Shown here: positions 48,946-61,548 of the stretch, piece after piece
Layout: the number at the start of each line of letters is the position of its first letter
Numbering within the stretch: position 1 is the stretch's first letter
Assembly (NCBI GenBank): GCA_028015205.1
Contig: CM051517.1
Span: forward strand, 56,791,455 to 56,855,454
From: Mytilisepta virgata
Lineage: Eukaryota; Mollusca; Bivalvia; Mytilida; Mytilidae
Reading direction: 5' to 3'
DNA: 64,000 bases
Position numbers and translations under genes: made by a program
The notes under the pieces: model-generated
Databases searched by the model: none
What the model was told of the DNA's origin: nothing
What the model saw: only the letters and a program-made list of their open reading frames with translations

Positions 48946-49320
48946 ATATCGACGACATGTGCTCATCATGTGCATCAAAATTGGTATCAAAGAATTTTAT
49001 TTATACAACTGAGTCGAATCCACTGCTGGTGGACTCCAAGTCCGCGAGGGTATCCCCAGTTTAGACCGAAATTAATACTTAAAATTTACTGTCACAACAT
49101 TTTTTAATTTGTGAAAACTAAGGAGTATCATCTCCCTCTTGCATACCTCTGTCCTTAGATGGTTTTGGCTTTAACCCTTTTGGGCATTTTGGTATTTTAG
49201 AATTTGCTCTTCAACGGTTTGGATTGTTGTTTTGGTTTTTGGTCTTGAGCACAACTAATGAGTCGTAAATCGACGAAATGTGCACATCTTGTGCATCAAA
49301 ATAGGTTTCAAAGAATTTTA
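48946..49320 (+). mobile_element. Retrozyme-like dimer: two hammerheads flanking one 321-bp unit
   Basis: A partial hammerhead (48946-48985, stem II and stem III text, GACA for GAAA) is followed by a full repeat body and a second hammerhead (49245-49299). After each ribozyme the sequence is the same (tgcatcaaaat, then caaagaattttattt), so the copies are in tandem. Equivalent cleavage positions are after 48967 and 49288, 321 bp apart. A tandem transcript cut at both would release a 321-nt RNA. This layout is known for retrozymes; the assignment here is inference. Confidence 0.65.
49245..49299 (+). ncRNA. Hammerhead motif with core mutation (CTAATGA)
   Basis: Stem I (GCACAA/TTGTGC with outer TTGA/TCAA), stem II (GTCG/CGAC), GAAA and ATC are all perfect, but the core reads CTAATGA at 49255-49261. 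The changed G is an invariant catalytic base, so this copy should not cleave. Confidence 0.75.
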
Positions 49321-49516
49321 TTTAACAAATCCGAAACACCCGATCTCATTCAAGTTTACTCTTGCTGAAAGTAGCAAAACTGAGAAATAAAAAACTGTAC
49401 CGGTTTTTTAGCGGTACCGGTTGTAAACGGTGAGGTAAAGATTTTGTGCCAAACTTTACATTGTATTCTAACCTACATGTGTCACAATGCATCTCTTGTC
49501 CACGTACTATGTAAAT

Positions 49517-49901
49517 CAATCTAATTAAAAACCGATCTCTCATTGCTCCCGTTTTCTGATATGTCGCGTGGGAGATCTAACGAAACCCGCTTTGAGGTCA
49601 CATGTGAGTGACCTCGTAGGTGTGTCCTGTTCGACCAATGATATTGCGGCCTAGGCGATCTTGTAAGTTGATCGTGTGATAAAGGGATGTAACTCATTTT
49701 ATTAACGAAGAAATCGTCAGTCCCCAGAATTCATAAACTTTTTTGATTGGCTTATTGATAGGAAGTCAACTCATTTGCATATCATTATAAATTCATAAGT
49801 TCCAGTTCACTCACATGTGACCTCAAAGCGGATTTCGTTAGATCTCCCACGCGACATATCAGAAAACGGGAGCGATGAGAGATCGGTTTTTAATTAGATT
49901 G
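49517..49901. mobile_element. Mutator-type MITE, 385 bp, 95-bp TIRs
   Basis: Left arm 49517-49611 and right arm 49807-49901 are inverted copies with two mismatches in 95, starting CAATCTAATTAAAAACCG. A 9-bp direct repeat tatgtaaat flanks it exactly (49508-49516, 49902-49910). Long TIR plus 9-bp duplication is diagnostic of the Mutator superfamily. No coding capacity. Confidence 0.88.
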
Positions 49902-49963
49902 TATGTAAATCGGCAGAAGGGTGCCTGCTCTTTCAAATTATTGTAATAGGATCAAACATTTCA

Positions 49964-50012
49964 CCCCCCCCCCCCCCCCCCATAAAAATCAAATGGTTGC
50001 TCCCTAACTGTA
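49964..50012. repeat. Poly-C end of R2 repeat
   Basis: 18 C followed by ataaaaatcaaatggttgct and ccctaa, identical to the end of 39117-39322. Confidence 0.7.
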
Positions 50013-52560
50013 TAATTATTCTTCAGATAACTGCATTATTCTTTTTTTCGACCTAATTTTATACCTTCCACCATTTTATTTGTCTTAGTCATAATTCTGT
50101 ACTTCCAAAAAGTTTTCTATTCATGTATTTTGATGCGCCCTTGGCTTTCGTTGTGAAATTGTCGGGTAAATTATGAAAAAAAAAATATGATCTGTTTTAT
50201 TCAACAAAGAAATTGGTTTGAATCACACTTTTATAGCGAAGAATTCGGTTCAGCAATCTTGAAAAGTGAGGTATGTGGTGTTCCTCTGTATTGAAGGCTT
50301 GACTACATGTGACGTTATGGTGAGGGACAACCGGTAAAAATTTTTACTGTTGTGACCCATGTGAGGATTTGTGTCAAGAATGCATCCGCTATATCTATTC
50401 TGACTTATATTAAACATATTAAAAGTTACATACTTCGATACTTGTCAAGAAGAAAACGGCGTGGAAGTTTTCAACATGGGTAAAATTTAATTCAAATCCT
50501 GTTTTCTCGTTTTTTTTCGATATAAAAAAGAAATATGTAATTTTGTAAAAACATTTCTGGAATTTTTGACCACCGCGCAAATGAACAGGGCTTATTTCAA
50601 ACATTCAGCTTAAAGAAAATCATCTATCCTTGCTTTAGTCACTGATCACCCGACTTGGTCACGAGTATAATTTATTTTACTTTTCAAGTCACGAACATTT
50701 TGATCTCCCCAGGTAAAAAGTATCATGTTCTCTGTTAACGTGATTAACCTGTATGGGTTAAATATAATTAATCTCTGTACGTAAAACGCAAATGTGAAAC
50801 TGAAGAAGCAGTCTATATAGAGTGATATATACAAATGTGAAACTGTAGAAGCAGTCTATATAGAGTGATATATACAAATGACCTACAAGTATTTACCAAC
50901 CAAATTAATTTTCATAATTCATTACTCTTCATTTCTTGTGGTTTTACATAGCTATTACAACATAATTTATCTTAATAATACATAATATAATATAATTTTA
51001 TGGTAGTGTTTTTCATCTCATCTATCTGCATAAACTTAAAATTCTAAAGTATTCGCAAAAGCTTAAATTTAAAACACATTTGCATAAAACTGTTACATCA
51101 AACTTATAAACTAAAATACATGCATGTGAACAAATTTCTTCAAATTCCACTTGTGGAATATTGTCCACTTTCGACCATCTACGGTTTCGTTTTGAAATAA
51201 ACCTTTATACCAAATCTCTTGCATCTGATATATTTAATTTTACTGTTTACATTTGAGCGAAAATAAAATTGTGGGGATGGGGAAGTTTTATTTCTAAATA
51301 GCATTTTTCAAACTGGTCATCTTTCGATAAGAAAGGACTGGCTCAATACGTGACTTAAACACACTTTTCGTCTATAGTGTTCCTAATTAATATTTTCTAA
51401 AAAATTTCAAGGAAAAACAATGGACAGGACGGGGAAAAACCAAAATACGTAATCCAAAGGAATATATAATTGTTGTCAAACTTATTGTAAAGGACGTCAC
51501 TTGGCCGTCACTTACGTGTATATATCTCAAGAGATATTATTTTTATCCAAAGAGCTCGATCAAAAAAAAAATCTATCCATTTAATGAATAGACTTATTTT
51601 TACGATTTTTACAAAATTATGAATTAAATTTAAGCAGTATTTTTTTTCTGTTGACTCATTCACTAAATGTTCTGTCAAACAAAGAGGTCAGTAGCGGCTG
51701 CAGAGTCATTAACGAACTCCAATGAGATTGCCTATTACGCAAATGGAGGGGATACAGTAGCAGGGGGATAATGACGTCGCCAAGAGATACACATTGTGAC
51801 CTCATAGCATCCTTCAAGAAAAACCTTTATACCATTCTTAAATTTGGGGTTTTTCTCAAATACCTTTGCAATAAGCACATGGGCCCCAACTTTTTTCTAG
51901 TTAAGTATACTAAAATTTAAAGAAAAAATCAGTGGAGGATTTTTTTTCTACATGCATCTAAACTTACCCAATTATTATCAATATTCCTTATTTGACTTAA
52001 ATTTGCATAAATTTCTAATAAAAAATTTTATCAACTTTTTTCATCAGTTATTTATTAGAAGACAATGTCTATGTAGTTGGGGATATTTTACAAAAGACCT
52101 GGTGAAGTTATCTTTTTTCGTTAAAACGTTAGCGACTTTTTTGTGATATTCTTTAAAAATGAAAAATTTAGGGTTTTTGGCTCAAATATACCAAAATCAG
52201 TGTTGATTATCTTAAAAACTAAGTCATGAAGGTATGTTTTATTTTACATATTTGAAAAGTATACATAAAAAATTACCATCTGGTAAATTTTCAGCAAATA
52301 TTCAGTGGATGAACCTTATTGTATCGTATTCCCTTTATCATTAAGTATTAAAAGGGATATCGTATTCAATATTCTACAAAAGAATCGCTCTATACGAAAG
52401 ATAGAAAGATTTATTAGGACAGTGTGTGTTCTTTTATAGTGTTTAGTAGCAAAGAATTTACCTTAATTTGGTTTATTGGTCATCGATAAGAGTATAAAGT
52501 CCCATAGTTATGGAATTTATCCAGTTTAATCAATAATCATTGAATCATTTTATACAACAG
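50013..52560. other. AT-rich stretch with a 43-bp tandem duplication
   Basis: 50791-50833 and 50834-50876 are two copies of aatgtgaaactg(a/t)agaagc with following text, differing at one base by eye. No gene supported. Confidence 0.6.
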
Positions 52561-52860
52561 ATAGATTAGCATTCCAATGTACGATGTGAAATTCTTATGA
52601 ATGGAATAAATCCAAGTGGCTTCGAGGCATACAATTTTACAGTTAGACGGTTTTTGCCACGCCTTGTATAACATATAAGGAAATGTTCACTTCCGACATC
52701 ACTGAAGAGACATTTTTGATCAATGGCGTTAAATTTTTTGGTGACACCTTCAGGACGAAGTAGCCAATAGAATCGGCCAAAATTTACACCAATTTGAGCG
52801 TGACAACTTTCAGGCACGTGGGCGCAATAATTGACGTCACCTTAGGTCCATTCTTATATA
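52561..52860. repeat. Dispersed repeat with half hammerhead core
   Basis: The plus strand has catcactgaagagacatttt near 52700, the first half of a CUGAAGA-type hammerhead block common in mussel repeats (from memory), but the GAAA half is missing. An 83-codon minus frame across it (52566-52817) is likely repeat-derived. Confidence 0.4.
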
Positions 52861-53634
52861 AAATAGGTATTGTTAAGTCATTGAATCAGAATATTATATT
52901 TAATATCTAAAAGGAACAGTGTTGATATTTTTTTTCTAACATTATCTTCAGCAATTCAGTGGATACAATACACCTAAAACTGTGAATCAAGTTTTATTTA
53001 TTACACTAGTGACTTATTTAAAAGATTAAGGTAAGATTGTTTAGTTTTAAAAAGAAAACCATAAAAAGATTAAAGGATGATGCAATCGAACCGTTATGAG
53101 AATGTTAAATTTTATTTCTAATTATTTTTAAAAATATTACATGTATTTTTTTACAAATAAAAATAATATCTACTGGTTTTTAAGGAAAGTAATTATATAA
53201 GTCTATATAATTTAATATTTCATTTTTATGAAAATGTTTATGTTTTTAATTTATTTTTTATTTAACTTTTTTTTTTCAAATTTTTTAATTCTTTATCAGT
53301 AATACAGCTGCAAAATTTCACGAAGTGAAAAACATATTTTATGTCTGTTACTTTTTAATCTTCAAATCACTATTTTTACAGTTTCGTCAACTGTGAATAA
53401 ATAAATGTACACTGTATTCATTTAAATAGCTTTAAAATCAGACAAGTTCTTCTATAATGTTCTAACGGATTTTCCAATTAATTTTGTTACATCTATATGA
53501 ACATTTGCAATTCATAATTTTTATTCCAAACGTTTCTCAGTTAAATCAAAATAAATAAAAACCAGAATTTGCAAAAACCAAAGAAAATGAAATATGAGTG
53601 TTTTGTTTATTTTGTTTATTTTTATTGTGTTCAG
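52861..53634. other. AT-rich stretch upstream of the ImpL2-like gene
   Basis: Ends in a pyrimidine-rich tract and tgttcag at 53628-53634, a likely 3' splice site for a 5'-UTR intron. The promoter and first non-coding exon were not identified. Confidence 0.5.
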
Positions 53635-53656
53635 GTATACAAAGGAGAATATATCA

Positions 53657-56600
53657 ATGGGAATCTCTATGATAGTTTTAAGGATCTTAGTTTCCTGTTT
53701 GTTGTTTTCGAAATTCACACTTGGACGATATTTGGTGGTGAGTTTTCTCTAATAAATAATGCTTATTTCACTTAGAATTATGTTTTTCATTGCTATATAG
53801 TTTACACAAGTTATTAAAATTATGTCTCGACGGTTTTGTTGTCATAAAATATTTCTAACAACCTATTAAATTTGAAATATTTTGCTGTCAACTGCAAGTG
53901 CGATTTTTAAAGTTACTTTTTTTAACTTTCTTTTTCATAATAAATAATAATAGTTATTTCGGAAATGGGCTGAAAAATATAGAGAAGCATCTGGAAGATA
54001 AGAATTATACAAAGAAACCGCATGTTTCTCCCTCGATTTGTCCACGTGACTTTATCATAAATCACTTACAATAGCACTCCTTAAACGGCAAACAACACAC
54101 TTTATATGATTGACAGTTGACCTACTTAAGTCGAAATTAACCTGATGGGAACTTTTCCAACTAGGTAAAGTGTACTTATTTGACCGATTTCTTTTAATAT
54201 TTACAGAATAATGACAATCTTTTCCGTGAAGTAAAAAGATTAGCTAGAGGTTAGTATATTATAATAACTAGTCCGGGATTATTTAGAAGTGTCTGTCTGC
54301 TAACTTCACAATTTTTGATTTTTAGAAGGGGGACTGGGAGTGTTAAGGAGTGAATATAAAAAGGTAAAAAGGCAGGATTCAAACTTTGGTTAAAAAACAG
54401 GTTAAAACTATAGTTAAAGAAGATATAATTAAATATTACATTGAATCAAAGAGTATTGTTTTTGGAAAGTAAATTTCCAGGGTGTCATAAATAAGATCTA
54501 AGGTCACTTCCGACCCCAAAATAACATTTTTTCTCCGTTAAATGCCAGTTGGTTGTGCGAATTTCACTTCCTGAAGTTTTCGTTAAGAGCAACCCAATGA
54601 AATTTAATCCAGTTATGCGTATCATATATGCGAGTTCGTTTTTCTTAAATTTTAAAAATTAAAATAAAAATGTGTTCCTTGATATTTCCTTGTATATTAC
54701 AGGAAATTCAAAATCCGCAGAGCAGACATTAAATTTTAAGAAAGACACAGACTTGCCTGCAAGAAGCATAGGTGCTGCACATGAAAACCTCGTATTAGAA
54801 TGTCAAGCTGGTGGTAACCCAGCTCCGACGATTCACTGGTTAAAAAATGGTCACAGAATTCAGCAGGTACTTAAAATATACCTAAGTATTTATAGATGAG
54901 AAATGAATACAATTATTGAAATTATCAAGAGAAACCAAAAATATTTGTGAATTTCAGTTTAAACAGTGATATTATATTTAAAGGATGCGTTAAAGATTTT
55001 AAAACAAAATTTCGCATCAATATGTAAAGTACGTTATTAGAGATATAATTTGGACTATCATGCTTAATATATAGACATTCGTTTTGTTTTCAGGGACCCT
55101 CAAGAGATTTTAAAAATGATGAACTTTATGTAGAAGAAATTTTAAATGAAAATAGAGGATCGTTAATAGGACTTGCCTTTACTAGGTCAAAGCTATTTTT
55201 GGACTGTTTATCTCCAGAGGACGAAGGAGAATACACATGCGTTGCCGAAAACAATAAGATGAGAATTGCTCAGTCCACACAAGTCTCAGTCGGTAAATAT
55301 TTCAATCCTTCGAATGTACATATTGCTTGTTGAGATAAGAAGAAGTTTTGATAACAATAATATATTAACTGGACAAATTTGGAAAGTTATCAATGTAAAT
55401 TAAATGAGTCAGTATAGCTTCTTATCTATAGCTGCCCATTTGATGTTTCCGTTGAAAAATTCACTCCGGGTAAAGTTTTTTAATACTGCCCTGTAATCGA
55501 AGTTTTATAGCAGGCCATGAAGTAAATATAACAAGAATAAATCGCCTATCTTCGAAAATCCGCACTTATTGCATGAGTTAAAATCTTCTTTGTCCGATGG
55601 TAAAAGAATAATTTCACCTTTTAATTTGCTCCTTTTTTTCATTTGTTTGCAGTTGGCAACTACAACTCACAAGAGCACGAACAGTGCATTGTAAAGAAAT
55701 CTCTACCATGTAAGTACCCGTTGTATAAAGACAAAAAAGTGATAAATACATTTTTTTCTAAAATATCAATTCAAATGAGAAATACTAATTTATTCAAATT
55801 TTAATTTATGGTTTAAATTTAAGATTAATTTTCAGGATGGAATCAAATCGTCAAAGAAATATTCTTTTATGTCCGCATTTTTTAGCATTTTCAAAAAAAG
55901 GTCTGCTGAAAAAACATGTTGAATCAGTGTAAAATCATCCACTTACAAAAATATACAAAAATTCAAAGCCACATGCAGATTATGGAGGTTGATATTATGA
56001 TCTGATGTTCGAAATATAAATTTCAGACTTTTTTCATACAACTACAGTACTATATTCGTGACACTTTACATTTTTAGCGGAATCCGCCCGTATATTTTTG
56101 TGGACGTCTCACAGAGTGGAGATCAGTGGAGCCACTGTCCAGCTAATGTGCCGAGCTGAAGGAAATCCATTACCAAGAATTTCCTGGAAAAAGAAAGGCA
56201 AAAATATAACACATCCTACAGAAAAATATGAGGTACATCTTTATAATTTACAAAGTACGGTTAATTCAGCAGATACATTTATTGTGCATCGATTGAACGT
56301 ATTTAGTAAGGAAAAAGCAAATGCAATTATACTTTTAATACAATACACGTTTCAGATAGGTTTAATCTTATTCAGTAAGTTATTGAAAGTTATAAGACGC
56401 ACATTTTGACTTGTTCCAGCCGTTTACATACAAGATATGTTTCTTGAACTGTACGTAGATGTTGGGAAAATGTTAAAACATTGCCACACATTATCTTAAT
56501 TCTTGCTAGTTCATTCTCTGCTTTTACTATTGAATATAAGAACCAGAGATAAAAAAAATACAGATAAGTACAGCTTTTAATGATAAATAAATGGACGTAA

Positions 56601-57978
56601 CCTTGGAAAGCAAAAATGTTAATTAATTTTATTTTTATTTTTGTCTTGCAGGTGCTTAGCAACGGAGATTTATTGATACGCAATATATCTTGGAAAGACA
56701 TGGGAGATTATACTTGTTCGGTCATAAATGAAGATGGGGTTGATGAAATTTCAACTTTCCTGTATCCAGTAAGTAATATTTAGTGTATATTTTCATTTTC
56801 TACAAGATTAAACATACAAATGGATTTCTTTATCAGTAAAATAACAAGAAGCATATCAATCTTTTGTTCTGATTGGATGGTGTCGCACCGGTGCATACAC
56901 CATATCCTTTCAATTTAAAATGTGCTTATTACTATAAACTGACAATTTGAGGAATACATGTAGAAAGTCGTTTAATAAATGAACGAGTATGTTAAATGTA
57001 GCATGGTGCTTAATACAGGTCACAATTATGGCCTTTTGCTGGTAAATATTGTTTTTGTAGGTCTATCAAAACTCATACTTAATTACATAATAATTCATGA
57101 ATTTCGAAACATTTTAAATCTAGACTCTCAATATATTTTCACATTATTGTAAGAAAAATATTTAAAGTTCAATAGTGAAACACACACACACACACACACA
57201 CATGTAATTCCAGAAGAACCTGGAGAGTAAGGGTTTTGTATTTTGCCTATTATAGTAAAATTTTGTAATCATTATTATTACATAAAAATTCATTTTGATA
57301 ATCTAATTAAATAAGACGCGGTCAAGACATTTATTTTACATAAAATATTCAAATGAAAAATTCCAATGTACCGAGAGAAAACATTTCCAAGTCAATAAAC
57401 ACTCTTCCCTGCCAATATTCAGGGAAAATTTGACGGATTTAATAGTCTTCAATGTCTTTATTGGCACTAATTGAGGTTTGAGCAAATAGTTATGAATACA
57501 GGCCTGGGTGCGATAAAGAATTTTTTTTGCTGATCTTCAATCTTGGTTTGACGAATGACTTTATTCAGAGCGCTAACTATACAAAAAATCTCATTGACGA
57601 ATGAAATAAAATCAATTCTGGTTGGACGACTTAAAACAGAACCGCTAGACTGAAAGTAAAGTTGAAACGAAAGTGAAAGGAGAAAATAAAAAATAAACAG
57701 AATATCAGGTGGCCGCATCTAAACCAATTAGATTATCTAAATAAAATCATTATGTAATAAGCATTTTTATGTGAAATGATGTTTGCAAACGTTTAAGTCG
57801 TATTTCATTATATCAAATGAAAACTTTTTATAATTATCGAAAACCCCATTAGAAAGGAAAATAACTTCAACCCCTTAGCATTTGAAACCAACACAAAAAA
57901 TTTAAATCTGAAAATTTTATAAATAAATTTTAATAAAGCTTCAATTGTTTTTCTTTTTAGACAAGAAGGAAGTCATAG
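53657..57978 (+). CDS. ImpL2: ImpL2-like secreted two-Ig-domain protein (8 exons, 277 aa)
   Basis: Coding exons: 53657-53737, 54207-54249, 54703-54866, 55094-55292, 55653-55709, 56078-56232, 56652-56768 and 57961-57978. All junctions are GT-AG and phases agree throughout (834 nt). Residues 1-23 form a signal peptide (MGISMIVLRILVSCLLFS), so the product is secreted. Ig domain 1 has C75, W87 and C145 (DEGEYTC); Ig domain 2 has C206, W218 and C255 (DMGDYTC). The stretch VLSNGDLLI..I.W.DMG and the ending F.YP match insect ImpL2 and nematode zig proteins, which bind insulin-like peptides outside the cell. Binding by this protein is inferred. Odd points: a 43-bp microexon, two extra cysteines (C134, C174) that could form an additional disulfide, and a five-residue last exon. 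N224 and N244 are N-glycosylation sequons. Confidence 0.88.
54207..54249 (+). other. ImpL2: 43-bp coding microexon of the ImpL2-like gene
   Basis: Bounded by tttacag and gttagt. It encodes NNDNLFREVKRLAR plus one base. Without it exon 1 (phase 0) would join exon 3 out of frame and hit TAA within ten codons, so it is needed to restore the frame. The basic KRLAR could be a processing site. Confidence 0.75.
54325..54425. repeat. Decayed R2-type repeat inside intron 2
   Basis: agaagggggactggga followed by aaaaaggcaggattcaaact and similar units, the reverse complement of the tcctgcctttt units at 39150-39260. Confidence 0.5.
57181..57202. repeat. (CA)11 microsatellite in an ImpL2-like intron
   Basis: Uninterrupted CA dinucleotide run in the intron before the last exon. 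Confidence 0.95.
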
Positions 57979-58705
57979 AGGGTATTTTGATGTGGCGTGA
58001 TAATCAAGAATTCCAAACAATTCTGTCTCTATATGTATTGTGGAAGTCTGGCAACCTGGTTCCTTAAGAGACTAAAAACTGCCAAAATCGAACCAGTCCA
58101 ACATTCGTTGGTTGTTGTTGAAAATGTGCAATGATATTTTGTTGTGTTCTCTGTTAAAACTTTACAATTGTTGAAGATTTTGTCTCATGTTTAAATGCAT
58201 TTTTGTCGTTTCAAAACAATCGGAAATATATTTATTTTTAACCAGTCATGTTAAATCTTTCATTTATTTCTGATCTTATTTCTCGATTGAGTAAGAGTGA
58301 TTGTTGGGAATGTTTGTGTGCCATTTGTAAGTAGAACGTAGAATAGTAGCTTGCTTTTGAGTGCTTTTTTGTGACGAAATCTTCTTGAAATATACCTGGT
58401 AAAGATTGTTCTGTTTTGATTAAGAGATCCTCAAGAGTTCTGACATATTTTTCTAGTGAACTTTTTTTTAAAACTATTTCTGAGAAATGTCAAGTTGTGG
58501 ACCATAACGTCATATTCAACATATCATCATGTGTCATTATTTATTTATACTTTTTCATTTTGTGCCATTTTTATTGTAAAATAACCATCTATTTATTTAT
58601 TTATTTGTTTTATTTATTGATATTTATTTACTATTGAATATGACATAATGGTTTATTGTGCTCAAAGTTGACAAATGCCTTTAATAAATCCAGATGATTT
58701 TCGAT
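57979..58705 (+). promoter_or_regulatory. ImpL2: Probable 3' UTR and poly(A) signal of the ImpL2-like gene
   Basis: Downstream of TAG 57976-57978. AATAAA at 58683-58688 is the first clear polyadenylation signal. Overlapping ATTTA pentamers at 58589-58620 form an AU-rich element of the type that shortens mRNA life. The UTR end is inferred. Confidence 0.5.
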
Positions 58706-61345
58706 ATTTTTCTGTTTTTTTTTCCTTATGGCCATCTCTGAATTCCATTTCCGTGGAAACTGACATACAAGTTAATCTCCAGAGACAATCTTATATTTTC
58801 ATAAATGGACATTGGTAGAAACATCAAATATCAATCTATACTCTTCATAGACATCAAATCAATCAAATCGCAATCCAAATCATTAGACACAATTGCAATT
58901 CCTCAGCCAATTAAAGGAAACAATACTGCTAATGGTGTATTATGAGAATAATGTAAATATTATCGAATTGTACAAATATCAATACAGAAATCCTTTTATA
59001 AATTCTAAGACTCAAAATTAGGACAACAATTAATATATTATTATTATTGTAATTATGATTGGAATTGAATTCAATCTTTTGTTGCCATATAAACTATAAA
59101 AACAAAGCAGTTTGTAACAAATAAACAAATCGAATAATTAAATATTAATAGGTCAGTATTAAAAGTCTAGTTATAATGACTGTTTAAAGAATATACACCT
59201 GATATGCTGACTGCTAAAGGTGATTACTAGTATATTTAAACATGCATCAAAGCTGTGTCATCTAAAACAAACTTAAAACAATTATAAAGATAAAAATTAT
59301 TTGTAAATAACAGTAAAAATATGAATAAAAACTACCGAAACAATGGGATAAAGAATAATGTCCAAAACACCAAAATTCTCATCGTTGGAAACCAACGGTC
59401 GGTCGCTCAAGATGAAGGATTATGCTTTGCTACACTTGAGGGAAACCCACGGACGGCCGCGATTACGCTTTGATACGGCCGTTGCAAAATTCTCAAAACA
59501 AAGTAAATCAATTTTTTGGTCTCCTTTAACTCCTTTAATTTAGTTTCACCTATATATTTTTGGACCCAACATCGAATACACATATCAAAACATTAGAAAA
59601 AATAACAGTTTTTTTTAAGTTTCCCCCCACCTGCTATTCATTTATTTTTGTATTGTATCCTTGTATTGGATGGGCTATTGTCTTAATGTATATCAACCTC
59701 ACATTCGCCATTCATCATTCAATATAAAGAGGTACTCAACACTTAATAATAAAATAGATTTGGCTCGTTTAATTTTCATAAAATTTTTACGAAATATTTA
59801 TTTTGACCTGTTGAAAAAAATATAAAAAGTTCAATAAATTTGAATCACGCAATCTACGGGAAATAATTTCATTGGATATAGCAGTTTTAAAAACACTAAT
59901 GTTGATCATTGAGAAGCTTGATACATGTATCTCTTTACTAATAGTATGTGCTTAAAACGTTCAGCTGATTTTTGAAGAGTTAACTCCCTTAGGTGGTCTG
60001 TACCCCCATAAATACATTATATTTCTTGAGTTGGAATAGTCGTTTCAACAAAAGTTCGGTCTGGCATTAATTCTTTTCTATTCAGTGTTGTATCTAAGAC
60101 GAAGAAAATACAAGCAAGGCAATTTAGTGAAATTTTGTATTCAGACATGTCACTAAAATCTACGAAGTCCATCAAACGAAGCATTTCAAGGTAGACAGGA
60201 AAGATTTTTTGCGTGTTTTTTTTTTCTCAATATTGTTTTTATCTTTTATTGCCAGACAGTGTACGTATACTCATATACAGTTTTAGATGATTTGCAGCAT
60301 TTAGTAGAACAGTTGCAGAAAAGAACTATGTAATATTTTGTAGATTTTTGTTGGCGTATACATTGCCAAAACATTGTGCAACAAGTTTTGCGTCACACAG
60401 CTTAGTACCAAAGGCCATGCTTTCCATTGCTTTCTTGTTCCTTCTATTTTCTTAACATCCAATAATTTGAATTCAGGCAATACTGAGGGAGAAAAGTTTC
60501 AGACATAAGCATTTAGTGCACAAAAAATCGTTTAGTATCTCTTAATTCTATTTTATTATTATTTTAATAGACAAAAGTACGTCGGCTTTCTTGCCATGCA
60601 AAGTACAATTTTATAAAGGTGACTACACATCCTGCATTGAAGCTCTTAAATACAGTACTGGTAATCCAATGTTATTTACGTGCGTCAAGATACAAACGTA
60701 TTATGACATTATTACAGATAATATCAGCATCTTTTTATGATGTACTCGATTTAAAAGCGAAAGAAAGTACACAACTTAAAATAGGTTTCAAATGTTTTTT
60801 CTACTCAAATGATCCAGCTCCCTTTAAAGTTTTCTTGTAATTTTAGTAAATACAAATTACCGTATGCCGTTATTTTCTGTTTATGACAATGCTATTAAAA
60901 CATCCTAATGTCATTTAGTACAGATTGACCCAAGGATCGCTTTTAGTTTTAACATGCTGTTTTCGAATTACCGTTACGTTCGTGATGGTCTGAGTAGTGT
61001 ACATGTACCTTTTGAAGTTCATTGCTTCTAGGTTTAGTTGTTTTGGATTTTTTTTGGTAATTGACTGGTTTAATGTTTTTTCTTGATTTGACGAAATATA
61101 CATAAACGGATGAATTTGTAGCATACAATGTTTTTTGTCCTTGTCTTTGGACCAAAAAGTCAACAACAAAAATTTAAGATATATTGCAGTTTTACATACA
61201 AGGCTTCTGCAAAACTGAATATGTTGTTTCTGGTAGTGTACGCTTATGGCGAAAACTTTGAAAAAGAAAGAAAGAAAACGATTCCATTATACTATACTTT
61301 TACATTTTTACTACTCTTTTTATCTATGTTAATTAAGCCGGTTGT
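58706..61345. other. AT-rich stretch with one GC-richer island
   Basis: 59385-59490 is noticeably GC-rich (cggtcggtcgctcaag, cacggacggccgcgattacg) in an AT-rich setting, with an open 61-codon frame but no recognisable domain or splice context. Nothing else supported. Confidence 0.45.
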
Positions 61346-61548
61346 ACATTATATGGACCGCCTCGTTTTGGCGAGGTCGATTAAATTCGATTAAATCCCA
61401 GAAAAGTATAATATAACAGATAGTTCATGACACTTCGGGTCAAATATCAGTATATGGACCGGTTCGCTTCGGTCCATATAATTTTTGTAGGGCGACCAAC
61501 TGGTCCATATAGTGCCATATGACCCTCAGTGTCATGAACTATTTGTTA
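61346..61548. repeat. Foldback hairpins with GC-rich loops
   Basis: A small hairpin cctcg/cgagg lies at 61363-61378. A larger one has arms 61414-61460 and 61502-61548 (tagttcatgacact, gggtca, atatggacc and complements). Inside it, atatggaccg/cggtccatat forms another hairpin with loop gttcgctt. Confidence 0.7.

Noticed and set aside
52566..52817. 83-codon minus-strand frame
   Set aside because: Overlaps a dispersed mussel-type repeat; no start context or domain.
53569..53775. Alternative N-terminus for the ImpL2-like gene in another frame
   Set aside because: It needs a non-ATG start or an ATG upstream of the likely splice acceptor. The ATG at 53657 gives a clean signal peptide and correct phase through the microexon.
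54672..54902. Open frame running from before exon 3 past its donor
   Set aside because: It reads through intron sequence on both sides; the tattacag acceptor and caggtac donor define the exon.
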